The position numbers and the translations under genes are program-made. The notes beneath the pieces are model-generated. The model did no database searches, was not told the origin of the DNA, and was given only the letters and a program-made list of their open reading frames with translations. This document shows, in pieces, positions 10,832-20,146 of a DNA stretch of 64,000 nucleotides. Each line of letters starts with the position of its first letter. Positions within the stretch are counted from its first letter, which is position 1. Source of the DNA: Stagonosporopsis chrysanthemi (taxonomy: Eukaryota > Ascomycota > Dothideomycetes > Pleosporales > Didymellaceae); the NCBI GenBank assembly GCA_022560025.1, contig JAFISE010000053.1:1-64000 (forward strand). Reading direction: 5' to 3'.

Positions 10832-11599
10832 TTCGGCGAAACGATTATCTCCGTTGACCGGCGACCTTGCTACGGCAAACCAGCTCCTGCAGGGGCGGTG
10901 CTATGCGCCGCTCGAGGTTCCCGCAACCCCACCGTATACGCATCGCGAAGTGGCGACTGGCGTTACTTGACTCCTCAGTAGCGTCCGCAAGCCTCAATCA
11001 GCGACTCCGGCGTCTTCTTCCAACATTATACCCCAGTACCCTGACCGCGTAATTTATTTTCTCATTCTACTAAGACGATTTTAACAATTTGTCCGTTGGT
11101 CGGAGCTATCAGGCAGGCAAGCAGTGGCCGAGCCAGCACCATTGGAACTGCCACTGAGAACGTCCAGTGTCTATGGAGGATGTGCATGCTTGCAAAGGAC
11201 AAGAAGCCACGGCCTGAAAGGGTGTGTTCTCCACTCTTGGCTTATGGCCATCTGGGCCTACATGACTGCGTTTCTCTGGCATAGCGGGTGGGATATTCTG
11301 CAGCTTGTACGCCATATTGTACTTACAAGAGACGTTCAAATGTAATGACAAGCCAACATGAATCTTTGCGGCGTGTAGTACGATGCCTGGAGGGTAATAT
11401 GTCAGGTCGCCTGCTAGATGTGAGATTTGTTATCTTTATGCAGCATCGCCATCGGTATCGCGTGCTCTCCCGAAGTCCGCCACCGCGTGGAAAGCTCGGG
11501 CCGGGTTCTCTAGCGCAAAGCGTGACGCCTGCAGCAGATTGAGCCGCAGCCAACCAGTCAACCATCAACACCACCACAAGCACCCCTCCACCGCTGGCC
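10832..11599. other. Intergenic region
   Basis: This 768-base region holds the 3' end of the G-alpha gene and the promoter of the mS38 gene. No gene was seen. Confidence 0.5.
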
Positions 11600-12508
11600 A
11601 TGTTCTCTCCTGCGCTTGGGAGAGCGTTCCGCTCGACCAGCGCGATCACAGCCGCACCGTCCTGCGCCGTCAGTCGTGCTACGATCAGCACCGCGCAACA
11701 GCCTTTCCGCCAAAGCCAGCAGCGGCGCCTGTCGTCGTCGAAGCCTTCCACTCCCCCGGACAACTCGAAGCGACCGACTGAGAATGCCGCGGAAGAGCTG
11801 AAGACGTCGGAGAAGAAGTCGAGGCGGAGCAGCAAGCTTAAGGCTTCCAGTGCGTCCGCGCCTGCGGCCGCGCGCAACATCCCATATGTGAAGCCAACAG
11901 ATCACCTGATGGAGCACCGTACGCCTTAACATTTGCCCTCATGAAGCCTACCTGCTGACCGTGCAGATCTCGTTCTCTCTACGCTTTTCTCGCAGCACCG
12001 ACCCATCTCGATCAGTCCGGCCGTCGAACAGTCTGTGCCGATCCCAGCTTCCATGGAGCAGTTCGAGGCCATCTTCCAACCGCAAACGCACAGTGCGTCT
12101 GAGATCATTGTCAACACCCACAAGACCTTGGCCGACTTCATCAAGGGTGTCCAGGCCTCGGCCGACCATTACGAGGCATTGGATGCGTACGAAGAGGCAG
12201 CCGAAGAGATCTACCACCTCGACAGCTTTGCGCCTGCACAGCCCGAGTCTCTCGAGAGCTACGCTTTCCGGCCGCCGCCTGCGCCGGTACCTTTCGACCC
12301 CCTGGCAACCGAGGAGGCGCGCGAAATTACCCTCCCCACCACTCACACTGGTCGCTCAAAGACCTTCCGCGAGCACGTGCGACGGAGGCGAAGCGGCATG
12401 CTTTTGATCAGCGTCAAGAGGCAGAGGAAGCTGAAGATGAAGAAGCACAAGTACAAGAAGCTCATGAAGAGGACGCGTCTGCTGCGCAGGAAGCTAGACA
12501 GGTTGTAG
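11600..12508 (+). CDS. Mitochondrial small ribosomal subunit protein mS38 / COX24-type
   Basis: Two exons, 11600-11918 and 11967-12508, encode 286 residues. The N-terminus is Arg/Ser/Ala-rich without acids (MFSPALGRAFRSTSAITAAP... QQRRLSSSK), a typical mitochondrial presequence. The C-terminal ~32 residues (255-286) are strongly basic (SVKRQRKLKMKKHKYKKLMK... RRKLDRL) and match the COX24/AURKAIP1 (DUF1713) domain. This is the part of mS38 that sits on the mitochondrial small subunit and, in yeast, is needed for COX1, COX2 and COX3 expression. The middle is poorly conserved and unassigned. The intron is 48 nt and splits a His codon. The family call rests on the C-terminal domain. Confidence 0.9.
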
Positions 12509-13368
12509 ATGGTCGCATGGGATCGGCGCTCCATCCACCGATCCAACGGCGTTTGAACAATCTCCTACTCTCTACATATATGTTCTTGGGCATTTTCTGG
12601 TGCAAGCCAGCATAGATCTTTCGGCGCGCGGCGACCGCGCCCGTCTTTCCAGTTTCAATACCAGCACGCACGCCTTATAATATTTGCGTTCCAGCCCTGC
12701 ATTGTGTTTGCGCCGTCAATCTCGTTAAAGAAACTTAGAATTAACCGTTTGTGTAGTATTCGTTGCTGAAGGAAACGCATTGACGTGGTGTTGGCGCGCA
12801 GGCGGTTGCAGGTGTCATGATGCCTGATGAAACCTCACTGCAACACATACCGACTGAGGCAGGCGGAACACCCCAACATCAGCTTAAGATGCCCCGCAAG
12901 ACTTCCCGAATGAGTTATGTCCTCAGGCGTTCCGAAGTCACAGCCTGAAAATCAAACGCTATACAATACTCCAGAATGCATTGCGGCTCGGCAAGAATGC
13001 CTGAATGGACATCCTGTCTGTACAATCCGTGATCTTACCGAGCTCGACAGGCGGCTAAACGGTTACGACATAACGTTTGAGACACGATGTGTCGTCACGC
13101 TCAGGATCTGGCGGCTGGAGTCAATTGTCTATGAGTATAAAGCTTGAGCATTGCTGCTTTACAATCATCCAGCATCCTCAACTTGCAGGCAGCATCATCA
13201 GTGCTTTCTTCCTCTTCGCGCATTTACATTCTTTACGTCTTATTCTTATTCTATCGCCACCGGCTGGCCCTTTTCACGAACTAGAGCTAGTCTCACATTC
13301 ATTACTGCTATACCCTATACCTTATACACTCACTTCTACCACCACGACCGTCAATCACAAACGACACC
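12509..13368. other. Intergenic region with promoter of the N/Q-rich secreted protein
   Basis: An 860-base gap. It contains the mS38 3' end and, from about 13130, a TATA-containing and then C/T-rich stretch leading to the ATG at 13369. No gene was seen. Confidence 0.5.
13136..13141 (+). promoter_or_regulatory. Possible TATA box
   Basis: TATAAA lies 228 bases upstream of the ATG of the secreted N/Q-rich protein. It is followed by a pyrimidine-rich stretch, consistent with a long leader. A hexamer alone is weak evidence. Confidence 0.3.
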
Positions 13369-14775
13369 ATGATTTCCAAGCTTTTCTTGATCACCGTGGC
13401 CATTGCCTACGTCGAGGCCCGCTTCGGCCAGGAGAATGTTCCCATTGCAGCCATCTCAGCTATCCAGGGGGGTGACCCAGGTGCGGCCGCGACTATTGCT
13501 GGCGCGACCATCAGCGATCTTCTCGGCGGAGCCAACTCTTGCGCAAAGGTACTATCACCACCTCTCCGCTTCCTGTCTGCAGTACTCACACCCCCACAGC
13601 TCCAGCGCGCCGACCAAGTCGTCAGCGAACTCGGTGGCGGCGCGGACGCCATTGCTGCGGCCATTGGCCTCGTCACTGCTGAGAAGAACACGAACCCTTT
13701 CGCCAACGGCAACGTTCAGAACGTCTGCGGCGACCCCAGCCTCCCCGCTACCGCGGAGCTCAGGGGCATCACACCGCTGATCGATCCTGATGTTGACGTT
13801 AATGGTGATGCTGCAGCCCTTAGCGCCAGCTCGGCCGCGAACCCTCTCAACGCAGATGGCTTGAGTGTGTTTGACCTGATGAGCCAGGTTGGACTGGGCG
13901 ATCTCATCGCCTCCCAGGCGGCGGGTGGAGACGCAGCGGCTGGAGATGCGGCCGCTGGAGGCAATGCTGGTGGTAACAACCAGCAAGCCAACAACCAGAA
14001 CCAGAACCAAGGTCAGAATCAGGCAGACGCCGGTGCAGGCAACGACAATCAGCAAGCCGGCAATGGTCAGAACCAGGCGGACAACAACAATCAGCAAGCC
14101 GGCAATGGCCAGAATCAGGCGGACAGCAACAATCAGCAAGCCGGAGGTACCGACCAGAATGCCAATGCCGGAAAAGGTGCTTCCTGCAACGCTGGAAATG
14201 TTAACAACGGCACAGACAGCGCAAATCAGGGTGCTGGCAACGCGGACAACTCTAACCAGGGCGCTGGCAATAATAACAACAACAATAACAACAACCAAAA
14301 TGCTGGGAACGACAATGCCAACCAGAATCAGAACCAGAATCAGAATCAGGGTCAGCAAAACCAGAACGCAGGCAACAACAACCAAAACCAAAACCAAGGC
14401 GCGGCCGACAACACCGGAGGCGACAACGCTGCAACCGGCGCCGCAGACTTCGGGCAATGCACACCCACCATCGACCTCGCTGGGGGCCGCAACGGCCGCC
14501 CCGCCGACGAGCTCACTTTCCAGATCACAGACGCGCTCGCGCGCGGCGGCCAGCAAGAGGCTCTCAACCCTAATATCATAACCAACGCCCTTTGCAATCA
14601 GTTGACCAATGTCTGCGATGCGAATGCGGCGGCGGTTGCGGTGTGCGAGGACGCGAAGGCGCAGGTTGCGGCCGCAGGGACTAGGGACCAGAGTACGGTT
14701 GATTTGTTCAACTCGGCAATTGGGTTTGGCGGCGCTGCGAGGAAGAGGGGGATGAGGAGGGGATTGAGGTTGTAA
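13369..14775 (+). CDS. Secreted Asn/Gln/Gly-rich low-complexity protein
   Basis: Open frame of 468 codons. A likely 51-nt in-frame intron at 13549-13599 (GTACTA...CCACAG) would give 451 residues. Residues 1-18 (MISKLFLITVAIAYVEA) form a signal peptide. The N-terminal folded part ends near residue 195. It is followed by about 160 residues of N/Q/G/A repeats, including three copies of a 13-residue NNQQAGNGQNQAD-type unit and runs of Asn. A C-terminal Cys-containing part follows (FGQCTPTIDL, NALCNQLTNVCD, AVCEDAK) and a basic tail RKRGMRRGLRL. The Cys pairs flanking the repeat suggest a disulphide-bonded extracellular or cell-wall protein. Similar architectures occur in Dothideomycetes without known function. 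The 411-codon minus-strand frame is the antisense of the repeats. Confidence 0.85.
   Translation: MISKLFLITVAIAYVEARFGQENVPIAAISAIQGGDPGAAATIAGATISDLLGGANSCAKVLSPPLRFLSAVLTPPQLQRADQVVSELGGGADAIAAAIGLVTAEKNTNPFANGNVQNVCGDPSLPATAELRGITPLIDPDVDVNGDAAALSASSAANPLNADGLSVFDLMSQVGLGDLIASQAAGGDAAAGDAAAGGNAGGNNQQANNQNQNQGQNQADAGAGNDNQQAGNGQNQADNNNQQAGNGQNQADSNNQQAGGTDQNANAGKGASCNAGNVNNGTDSANQGAGNADNSNQGAGNNNNNNNNNQNAGNDNANQNQNQNQNQGQQNQNAGNNNQNQNQGAADNTGGDNAATGAADFGQCTPTIDLAGGRNGRPADELTFQITDALARGGQQEALNPNIITNALCNQLTNVCDANAAAVAVCEDAKAQVAAAGTRDQSTVDLFNSAIGFGGAARKRGMRRGLRL
13549..13599 (+). other. Probable 51-nt intron, stop-free and in frame
   Basis: GTACTA donor and CCCCCACAG acceptor. Length is 17 codons with no stop, so retention would add 17 residues rich in Leu/Pro. 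Removal joins NSCAK directly to LQRADQ, which reads more like a continuous helix. Confidence 0.6.
13978..14400 (+). repeat. Coding N/Q-rich tandem repeats
   Basis: Imperfect ~39-45-base units built from CAGAATCAGGC and AACAATCAGCAAGCC, followed by AAC/CAG runs, encode the low-complexity centre of the secreted protein. Such tracts are prone to length variation between isolates. Confidence 0.85.
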
Positions 14776-14808
14776 GTGGTGGGACTGCAACGGTGGGGAC
14801 GAGACAGG

Positions 14809-15012
14809 CAGGGTTCTTTTTGTTCAGAGCCCAGCTCCCCTTTGACCCTGGATCCTGTCCCCAGCGCGGTGCGCGGAGGTGTACGACACGGTGGCTAGGC
14901 AGGGTTTTGAGAGCTCAGCTCCCCTCCGACCCTAGTCATTGACTGTCGTCTGCGGAGACGTGGAGGTGTTGACCAGGCAGGGTATTCAGAGCAAAGCTCC
15001 CCTCCGACCCTG
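14809..15012 (+). repeat. Three imperfect hairpin repeats in the presumed 3' UTR
   Basis: Copies at 14809-14850, 14900-14935 and 14978-15012 each begin CAGGGT and end GACCCTG/AG after a conserved AGCTCCCCTC-type segment. CAGGGT and ACCCTG are reverse complements, so each copy can fold into a stem-loop. The copies are ~80-90 bases apart and start 34 bases after the stop codon of the N/Q-rich protein gene. Confidence 0.8.
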
Positions 15013-15157
15013 GCGCACTCTTCACATGGACGGCTGGAGCTTTTTCTTTCTATCTGTTTGTTTTCTCATGACTATGTAAGATATAGAGGGAAATGGTCAC
15101 GAATACACGAATACATCATCACCCCGTCCATCCTGCTCAAACTCACTGACCCACTCC

Positions 15158-16801
15158 TTATGCATCCCTCACAGGCTGCTTCCCTTTACCTTCCCCTTTG
15201 GAACCACCAACCCCTCCAGCCTGAGCATGAGCTCGCTCGTATCTAGCCTTGTACTCAGCAGCCAAACGACCTTGGAGATCAAGACGACGTCTTGGCCCAG
15301 AGTCTTGAGCCGCATCGACATCACCACCGCCTACCCCGAACTCATCCGTCCCTTCAACCCTCGCACGAGCCCGTTCATACTCCGCTCTGCACTGTACAGC
15401 CGCACGGTCATGAAAGTCCATATCCTCCTCCAGCATCTCGAGGTTACGCAGCTCGGCGGACCTCTCCTCTGCCGGGCGGCGTTGTGGCTGCGTCGATGGA
15501 CCTGCTTCAGTGACAGCCTGCCTGCGGACGTGAATAGCCGGCATATCGCCGAATCTCAGCTCAGCTGGCTTCGAGGCGCGGCTTGGGGAGTAAGCCGGCC
15601 TGCGTCCGGGGGTAGTGCGCGGTGAGACTGGAGGGCTTTGCGAGCGAGCCGGGCGGCGGGTGGGGTGGAAGTATGTGTCTGAGGCTGCCGAAGCTGGGCG
15701 GCGCGGTGAAGGAGCACGGCGTGCCGCAGTGTTGGCGCGGTCACGAAGCTGAATTTGCCTTTCTGCGTAGGCGTGTTCGACGTCTTCAAAGTCGTCTTTG
15801 ACTTGAGTGACTTCTGCGGCATGTCTGCAGTTCGGTCGTCCCGCGTGTTTGGAGAGACGGCTGTGTGCATCTCGATCTTCGGATTTGACTATTTCCTCAA
15901 TCACATGGTACCACCGTGGCAATACCGCGCCCCTAAGGAAAAGATAGATCAATGACATCCTGCCAGTGTGGAAAAGTTGAAGATCTTCTATTTGGGAATC
16001 CAGACCGTGGGTAGCATGATTCCAGTGCCGAAACTCTGGTAGAGTGCGCATGAAGCTGATATCCAGACGAATGGGCGTAACAAAAAAACTGAGATCTAAG
16101 AAACCTACAGGTGGAGGAGCAGTGACAGGAATGTCTCCACGTGGGTCTCTAGGAATCCGTCGAACGAATGCGGCTCGTAGAACGTCGTTCCAGCTACTCC
16201 TAGGGCCATAATTCGGTAACTTGGCCCTATAAAAGTCCTTCATTGAAAGTGAATCGTATACAACGGCGCCAGAAGGGGACCCAGGTCGGTTCTTCGCAAG
16301 ACTGGTACGCCTAGCCTGTCGACCGCGCCCACTATCACTTCCAGAGTCCGTATTCTCGCCATCAGCCCAACGAGGCCGACCCCGACGGTCCTCAGACTGG
16401 CGACCACCACGGCGTGTGACCTGCGGCGCCTCCAACGGCTTCTCTCCATTCGCTCTGCGCCGGTCTTCCCGTGTTCCGATGGGGCCCCTCCTGAAGAGGC
16501 TCTCGAGAGTTTCACTCCCGACAGAGATTGTATACAAGTCGTAGGACATGTCCGCTTTCCCAAACTCGGGATCGTTCCAGTGCTGAAACTCTGGACGCGC
16601 ACAAAGCGGCTCGATTCGTAGCTCGTCCCACTCGTTCTTGGGAGTGCAGTCTGCGGCAAGATTGGGTCGAAGGTCTGGGCAATGAATGAACACCGCCAGA
16701 TCGCTCTTGGCACGTCTTCGCATGCGGTTGTAATCGCTTTGGCTGTTTGCGCGGTCATTACGGAGCGTGTCGTCGGAGGTGATGGTCCAGATGGTTGACA
16801 T
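15158..16801 (-). CDS. Orphan protein with internal domain duplication
   Basis: Single frame of 547 residues from the ATG at 16801; an upstream in-frame ATG at 16891 would add 30 poor residues. I recognise no named family. Two segments are clearly related: residues ~27-110, with PEFQHWND then LESLFRRGP, and ~208-295, with PEFRHWNH then LIYLFLRGA. Each is ~85 residues of mixed composition that looks folded. They are separated by an Arg/Gly/Ser-rich linker. The C-terminal half (from ~330) is Arg/Ala/Pro-rich with coiled-coil-like stretches (MLEEDMDFHDRAAVQCRAEYERARARV and a related repeat near the end), finishing in a basic tail. There is no signal peptide. It may be a lineage-specific protein. 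Confidence 0.75.
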   Translation of the reverse strand: MSTIWTITSDDTLRNDRANSQSDYNRMRRRAKSDLAVFIHCPDLRPNLAADCTPKNEWDELRIEPLCARPEFQHWNDPEFGKADMSYDLYTISVGSETLESLFRRGPIGTREDRRRANGEKPLEAPQVTRRGGRQSEDRRGRPRWADGENTDSGSDSGRGRQARRTSLAKNRPGSPSGAVVYDSLSMKDFYRAKLPNYGPRSSWNDVLRAAFVRRIPRDPRGDIPVTAPPPVGFLDLSFFVTPIRLDISFMRTLPEFRHWNHATHGLDSQIEDLQLFHTGRMSLIYLFLRGAVLPRWYHVIEEIVKSEDRDAHSRLSKHAGRPNCRHAAEVTQVKDDFEDVEHAYAERQIQLRDRANTAARRAPSPRRPASAASDTYFHPTRRPARSQSPPVSPRTTPGRRPAYSPSRASKPAELRFGDMPAIHVRRQAVTEAGPSTQPQRRPAEERSAELRNLEMLEEDMDFHDRAAVQCRAEYERARARVEGTDEFGVGGGDVDAAQDSGPRRRLDLQGRLAAEYKARYERAHAQAGGVGGSKGEGKGKQPVRDA

Positions 16802-17369
16802 TGTGGATAGATCGATTGACGTCGAAGTCCGAAAAGTGGATTGATTTGGATTGATCTGAGTTAGCTGAAATGCTGCTGTCGAGTAGTTCAAGCGCTGCTA
16901 TTGAGTATATCACATAGCTACAGCGGAAGCATAGGAGCTTTTATACGTACCCGATTTGATCGCGACATACCAGGAAAGTGACATACCTACATGGTCACCG
17001 AATGTGCAAACGCACAGCGTACTTACGTAGTGTGAATCACAACACCACAAGCTGTGTTTCCCCGAAGAGTGATTCCCGCTTGTTTGGAATCTCACCGATA
17101 CATCTTCACATCATTCCTTCACTGCAGTGACACTCCGACCCCCCTCGTCAAACCCACACCAAACCCACCCACACTCATCGCCAGCAAACAAATCCCACCC
17201 CTTCACAAACCTCACACATTTAACTCCCCCTCGCCACCCTTTCTTCCCCTCCCTAGAACCAACCACCTCTCATCAACAAGCACCACACCAGCAACCCAGA
17301 ACGTACACTCGATACACTCCCCCCTCCCCCCTCCTTTCTTAAACAACCACAAAACCACACCAAACCACC
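16802..17369. other. Divergent intergenic region
   Basis: A 568-base gap between the orphan protein (-) and the RGG protein (+). From 17130 it is very C/A-rich (CACACC, CCACCC), a typical leader composition for the + strand gene. No gene was seen. Confidence 0.5.
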
Positions 17370-18155
17370 ATGCCCCCCAGTGGCGAAATCCTCCGCTGGC
17401 CCCGCGCCCCCGCCCCAAGCTTAAGCGGCACCTCAAGCGACAGCTCAGACGGACACGAGCCGCGAGGCCCAGGAGGACGCGGAGGACGCGGCGGACGCGG
17501 CGGGGCTCGAGGAGGAGGCGCTCGAGGCGGACGCGGCGGATACGGTGGACCCTTCGGGTTCCCTGCGCACGGCTACGGCTACGGCTACGGCTACGGGTAT
17601 GGGGACGGGTATGGGGACGGTGGTGAGAGTGAGAGTGAGAGCGAAAGCGCCAGCGACGAGGGACCGTGGCGCCACGGGCCGCAACCTCGCTATGCGGGGA
17701 TGGTTCCGGGGCGTGGTAGACACGGGGGGGGACTCGGTGGTAGGCGGGGCGGGGGACACGGTCACGGCCACGGCCATGGACGATTCGGCGGAGATGGGTA
17801 TGGAGCTTTGGATCAGCGGCTCGTGGGGGGTTTGTATGGGGCGTTGCGAGGTCTTGGTGGTGCGGGGAGAAGGGGCGGGATGGGGCGTCGTGGTGGGGGA
17901 TTTGGCGGTAGGGGACATGGCGGGATGTGGCGTGGTGGTAGGGGATATGGCGGGATGGGGTATTTTGGGAGACATGGGGGCGGGGGTGGGGGCTTGTTTG
18001 GTGGTAGGGATCCGCATTTTATGGATTTTTCGGATGATGAGATGATGGATCCGTTTGGAGTGTTTGGTGGTGGTATGATGAGGTATGGCGGTATGGGAGG
18101 GTATGGCGGCATGGGAGGTTTTGGCGGCATGAGGGGCTACGGCGGATGGTACTGA
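17370..18155 (+). CDS. Gly-rich RGG/GYG-repeat protein
   Basis: Single frame of 261 residues with an ATG in a good context (ACCACCATG). After a short head (MPPSGEILRWPRAP...) come RGG repeats (~36-57), GYGYGYGYG (~68-78), an acidic SESESESASDE block, HGHGHGHGRFGG, many RRGGG/GGMG repeats, a patch DPHFMDFSDDEMMDPFGVFGG and a GGMGGYGG tail. RGG boxes are typical of RNA-binding and arginine-methylated proteins, but no RRM or other folded domain is present. Low complexity opens all frames here, so strand choice rests on the ATG context and on the non-repetitive head and DFSDDEMMD patch. Function is unknown. Confidence 0.6.
   Translation: MPPSGEILRWPRAPAPSLSGTSSDSSDGHEPRGPGGRGGRGGRGGARGGGARGGRGGYGGPFGFPAHGYGYGYGYGYGDGYGDGGESESESESASDEGPWRHGPQPRYAGMVPGRGRHGGGLGGRRGGGHGHGHGHGRFGGDGYGALDQRLVGGLYGALRGLGGAGRRGGMGRRGGGFGGRGHGGMWRGGRGYGGMGYFGRHGGGGGGLFGGRDPHFMDFSDDEMMDPFGVFGGGMMRYGGMGGYGGMGGFGGMRGYGGWY
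17571..17650 (+). repeat. Coding microsatellites (GGCTAC)n and (GAGAGT)n
   Basis: GGCTAC is repeated from 17571 to about 17595, encoding Gly-Tyr. GAGAGT is repeated near 17633-17650, encoding Glu-Ser. Both lie inside the Gly-rich protein gene. Confidence 0.8.
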
Positions 18156-18297
18156 GCGATTGCTGTCTCGCAGATTTCGAGTTCTGTGCTGAAGCCGTGA
18201 GCCTAAGCGCCATGGACGGAAGAAAAAAGCATACTGCGTAGCCTAGATCGAGTCTACCACCACTTAGCACAAGCCCAACTCTTCCTTAAATACAATC

Positions 18298-20146
18298 TCA
18301 CGCACCCCCTCCCCCCTCCTTCAACCCCCAACTCGCCACAATCCTCTTTGCAACCCCATCCCCACTCCACCACGCCCCCGTCACAGTTCCCAGCGCCACA
18401 AACGGCGCTGTATGTTCACCAGCCAACCAGAGCCCTCTCTCCGGACACCCCTTCCTCATCACCTCCACGTCCTCATCGCCTCTCTCAAGCCCAACCTGGA
18501 AGTTAGCATACGCACCGTATCCCGCGAGCTCATCATTCGCCCACGCCGTGGCCAGCACGTGGCTGGGTTGGTGCTCGGCATTCTCGGGATCGAAGTTGGG
18601 CAGGCGGGAGAAGTACGGTTTGAAGAAAGCGGTGAGTGCTTCCTTCTGGGCCGCAGGATCTGGATGTGCGGCTACAAGGGAGGCGACGTGTTTGCTCGTC
18701 GCGCCGTAAGTGTAGAAGAGTAGGGTTGGATGTGCGGTGTGGCCGGGTAGCGCGGCGAGATTAACAGCTTCCTGGTTCCAGTGAGAGGGGTTTGTTGGGG
18801 AGGCGTAGGTGGGTGCGATGAAGGAGGTGAAGCCAGCGTAGTGTGAGGGGTCAACGGGGGAGTCGGCGGCGCCGAGCTGATGGACTGGAGCGGTTGTCGC
18901 GGGGACGTTGGGGAGGGTGGGAGAGGTTGCGGATGTGGAGAGACGGCGCGGTTGAGATATAGTGGAGGAAGAGGAGGTAGATGTGTTCCAGAAAGCGGAC
19001 GGGAAGGTGATGTAGACCTGGTGGTGTTAGCCATACCATGGATGTAGCGATAAAGTTGCAAACTAACCTTGTCCAGGTGCCCGTATCCGATTGCACCAAT
19101 GCCTTCTTGCAATCTTGGTGGCAACGAAGGCTCGAAGGCATCCAGGTTCCTCTTCAGCCAGCCAAGTGGTGCCGTCATGACGACCTCATCAAAGGTCTCT
19201 TTCTGTGTGCCTGAAGAGCCCTCAAACTCGACAGTCACAGAGAAGTCCGCATCGTTGCCAGATTGTGAGGTAAGCTTCTTCACCTTGCAATTGTAGCGAA
19301 TTCCTGCTTGCTGAGCCGGAGCAGCAATCTTTTCAAGGACCTTCTTATACGTGCCCGCGACAAATAGGTTCTCCCCATCGATACACTCTTCCATCCAGAA
19401 AAACTTGAGACTCTGCTGCTGAATTTCAGTGCCCACGAACGCACCCCACATCTCAGACATCTGCAGGATCGTCTGTCTCTTCTTTTTCGCCTCCTCTTCT
19501 TTCTCATCAATGTACAGCTTCTCTACCGCTTCTTCAAAGAAATTGTACAAGCTCTTTTGCGGGTCCAGCGTTGCGGAGTGCTCATTCGAATGCTTCATCG
19601 CCTGCTCGATAATACTCCAAACGACCTCCGTGTTGTCCGCTGCTTCTTTGTCGGACAAGTAGTTACCTAGAGCATCGACCACAGACTGCCGACCATCCCA
19701 GTTCATAGTCATTGTCTTTGTCTCCTTGGCAAGGTCAAGGATAGGGTTGTTTTCCGTGCCATGGATCCAATTAGGGCCCCTTTACAATCACAATCAGTCA
19801 ATCATCGCCCTACAGCAGAACACGTGCAAACCTACAGGTCGACCAGATGCTCACCCACATTCCCCTGACAGAAGCGTCCACCGACTCGATCGCGGGCCTC
19901 GAAGACCGTTACTTTGGCGCCATGCTTCAGAAGCACCTCTGCACAGCGCAAACCAGCAACACCAGCGCCTACGATACCGATGTGCGGTATCCTGCCAACC
20001 GCACTGCGAAGCATGGGTGCTGAGTCGCCGTTCGACGTCGGCAGATCGAGCTGTATGCGGTTGGTCGTCGGACTGGTGCCCGCGCCAACTGTGTTTGGAC
20101 TGTTGCGAGGTTTGTAAGCCCGGTTCTCGTTGCCGATGTTGCCCAT
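18298..20146 (-). CDS. FAD-dependent amine oxidase, polyamine oxidase-like
   Basis: Three exons, read 20146-19836, 19779-19068 and 19017-18298, encode 580 residues. Flavin amine oxidases of this family (Fms1/PAOX-like) oxidise polyamines such as spermine, giving an aldehyde, an amine and hydrogen peroxide. Seen here: the Rossmann motif IGIVGAGVAGLRCAEVLL at ~56-73 with EARDRVGGR following; HLVDLGPNWIHGTENNPI created across intron 1, as in the family; FDEVVMTAPLGWLKRN; and the C-terminal FAD-binding GLWLAGEHTAPFVALGTVTGAWWSG. The introns are 56 and 50 nt. There is no signal peptide. A SWIRM domain is absent, which argues against an LSD1-type histone demethylase. The exact substrate is inferred. 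The stop lies 142 bases from that of the RGG protein (convergent). Confidence 0.9.

Noticed and set aside
13555..14790. 411-codon minus-strand frame opposite the N/Q-rich protein
   Set aside because: It is the antisense of AAC/CAG-type repeats and reads as Val/Leu/Ile strings. The + strand has a signal peptide, Cys pattern and proper start.
14809..15012. Possible CRISPR-like array
   Set aside because: Eukaryotic context, only three imperfect copies with unequal spacing, and no cas genes.
17445..18130. Long minus-strand frames opposite the RGG protein
   Set aside because: Antisense of Gly-rich codons gives Pro/Thr-rich strings without any ordered segment.
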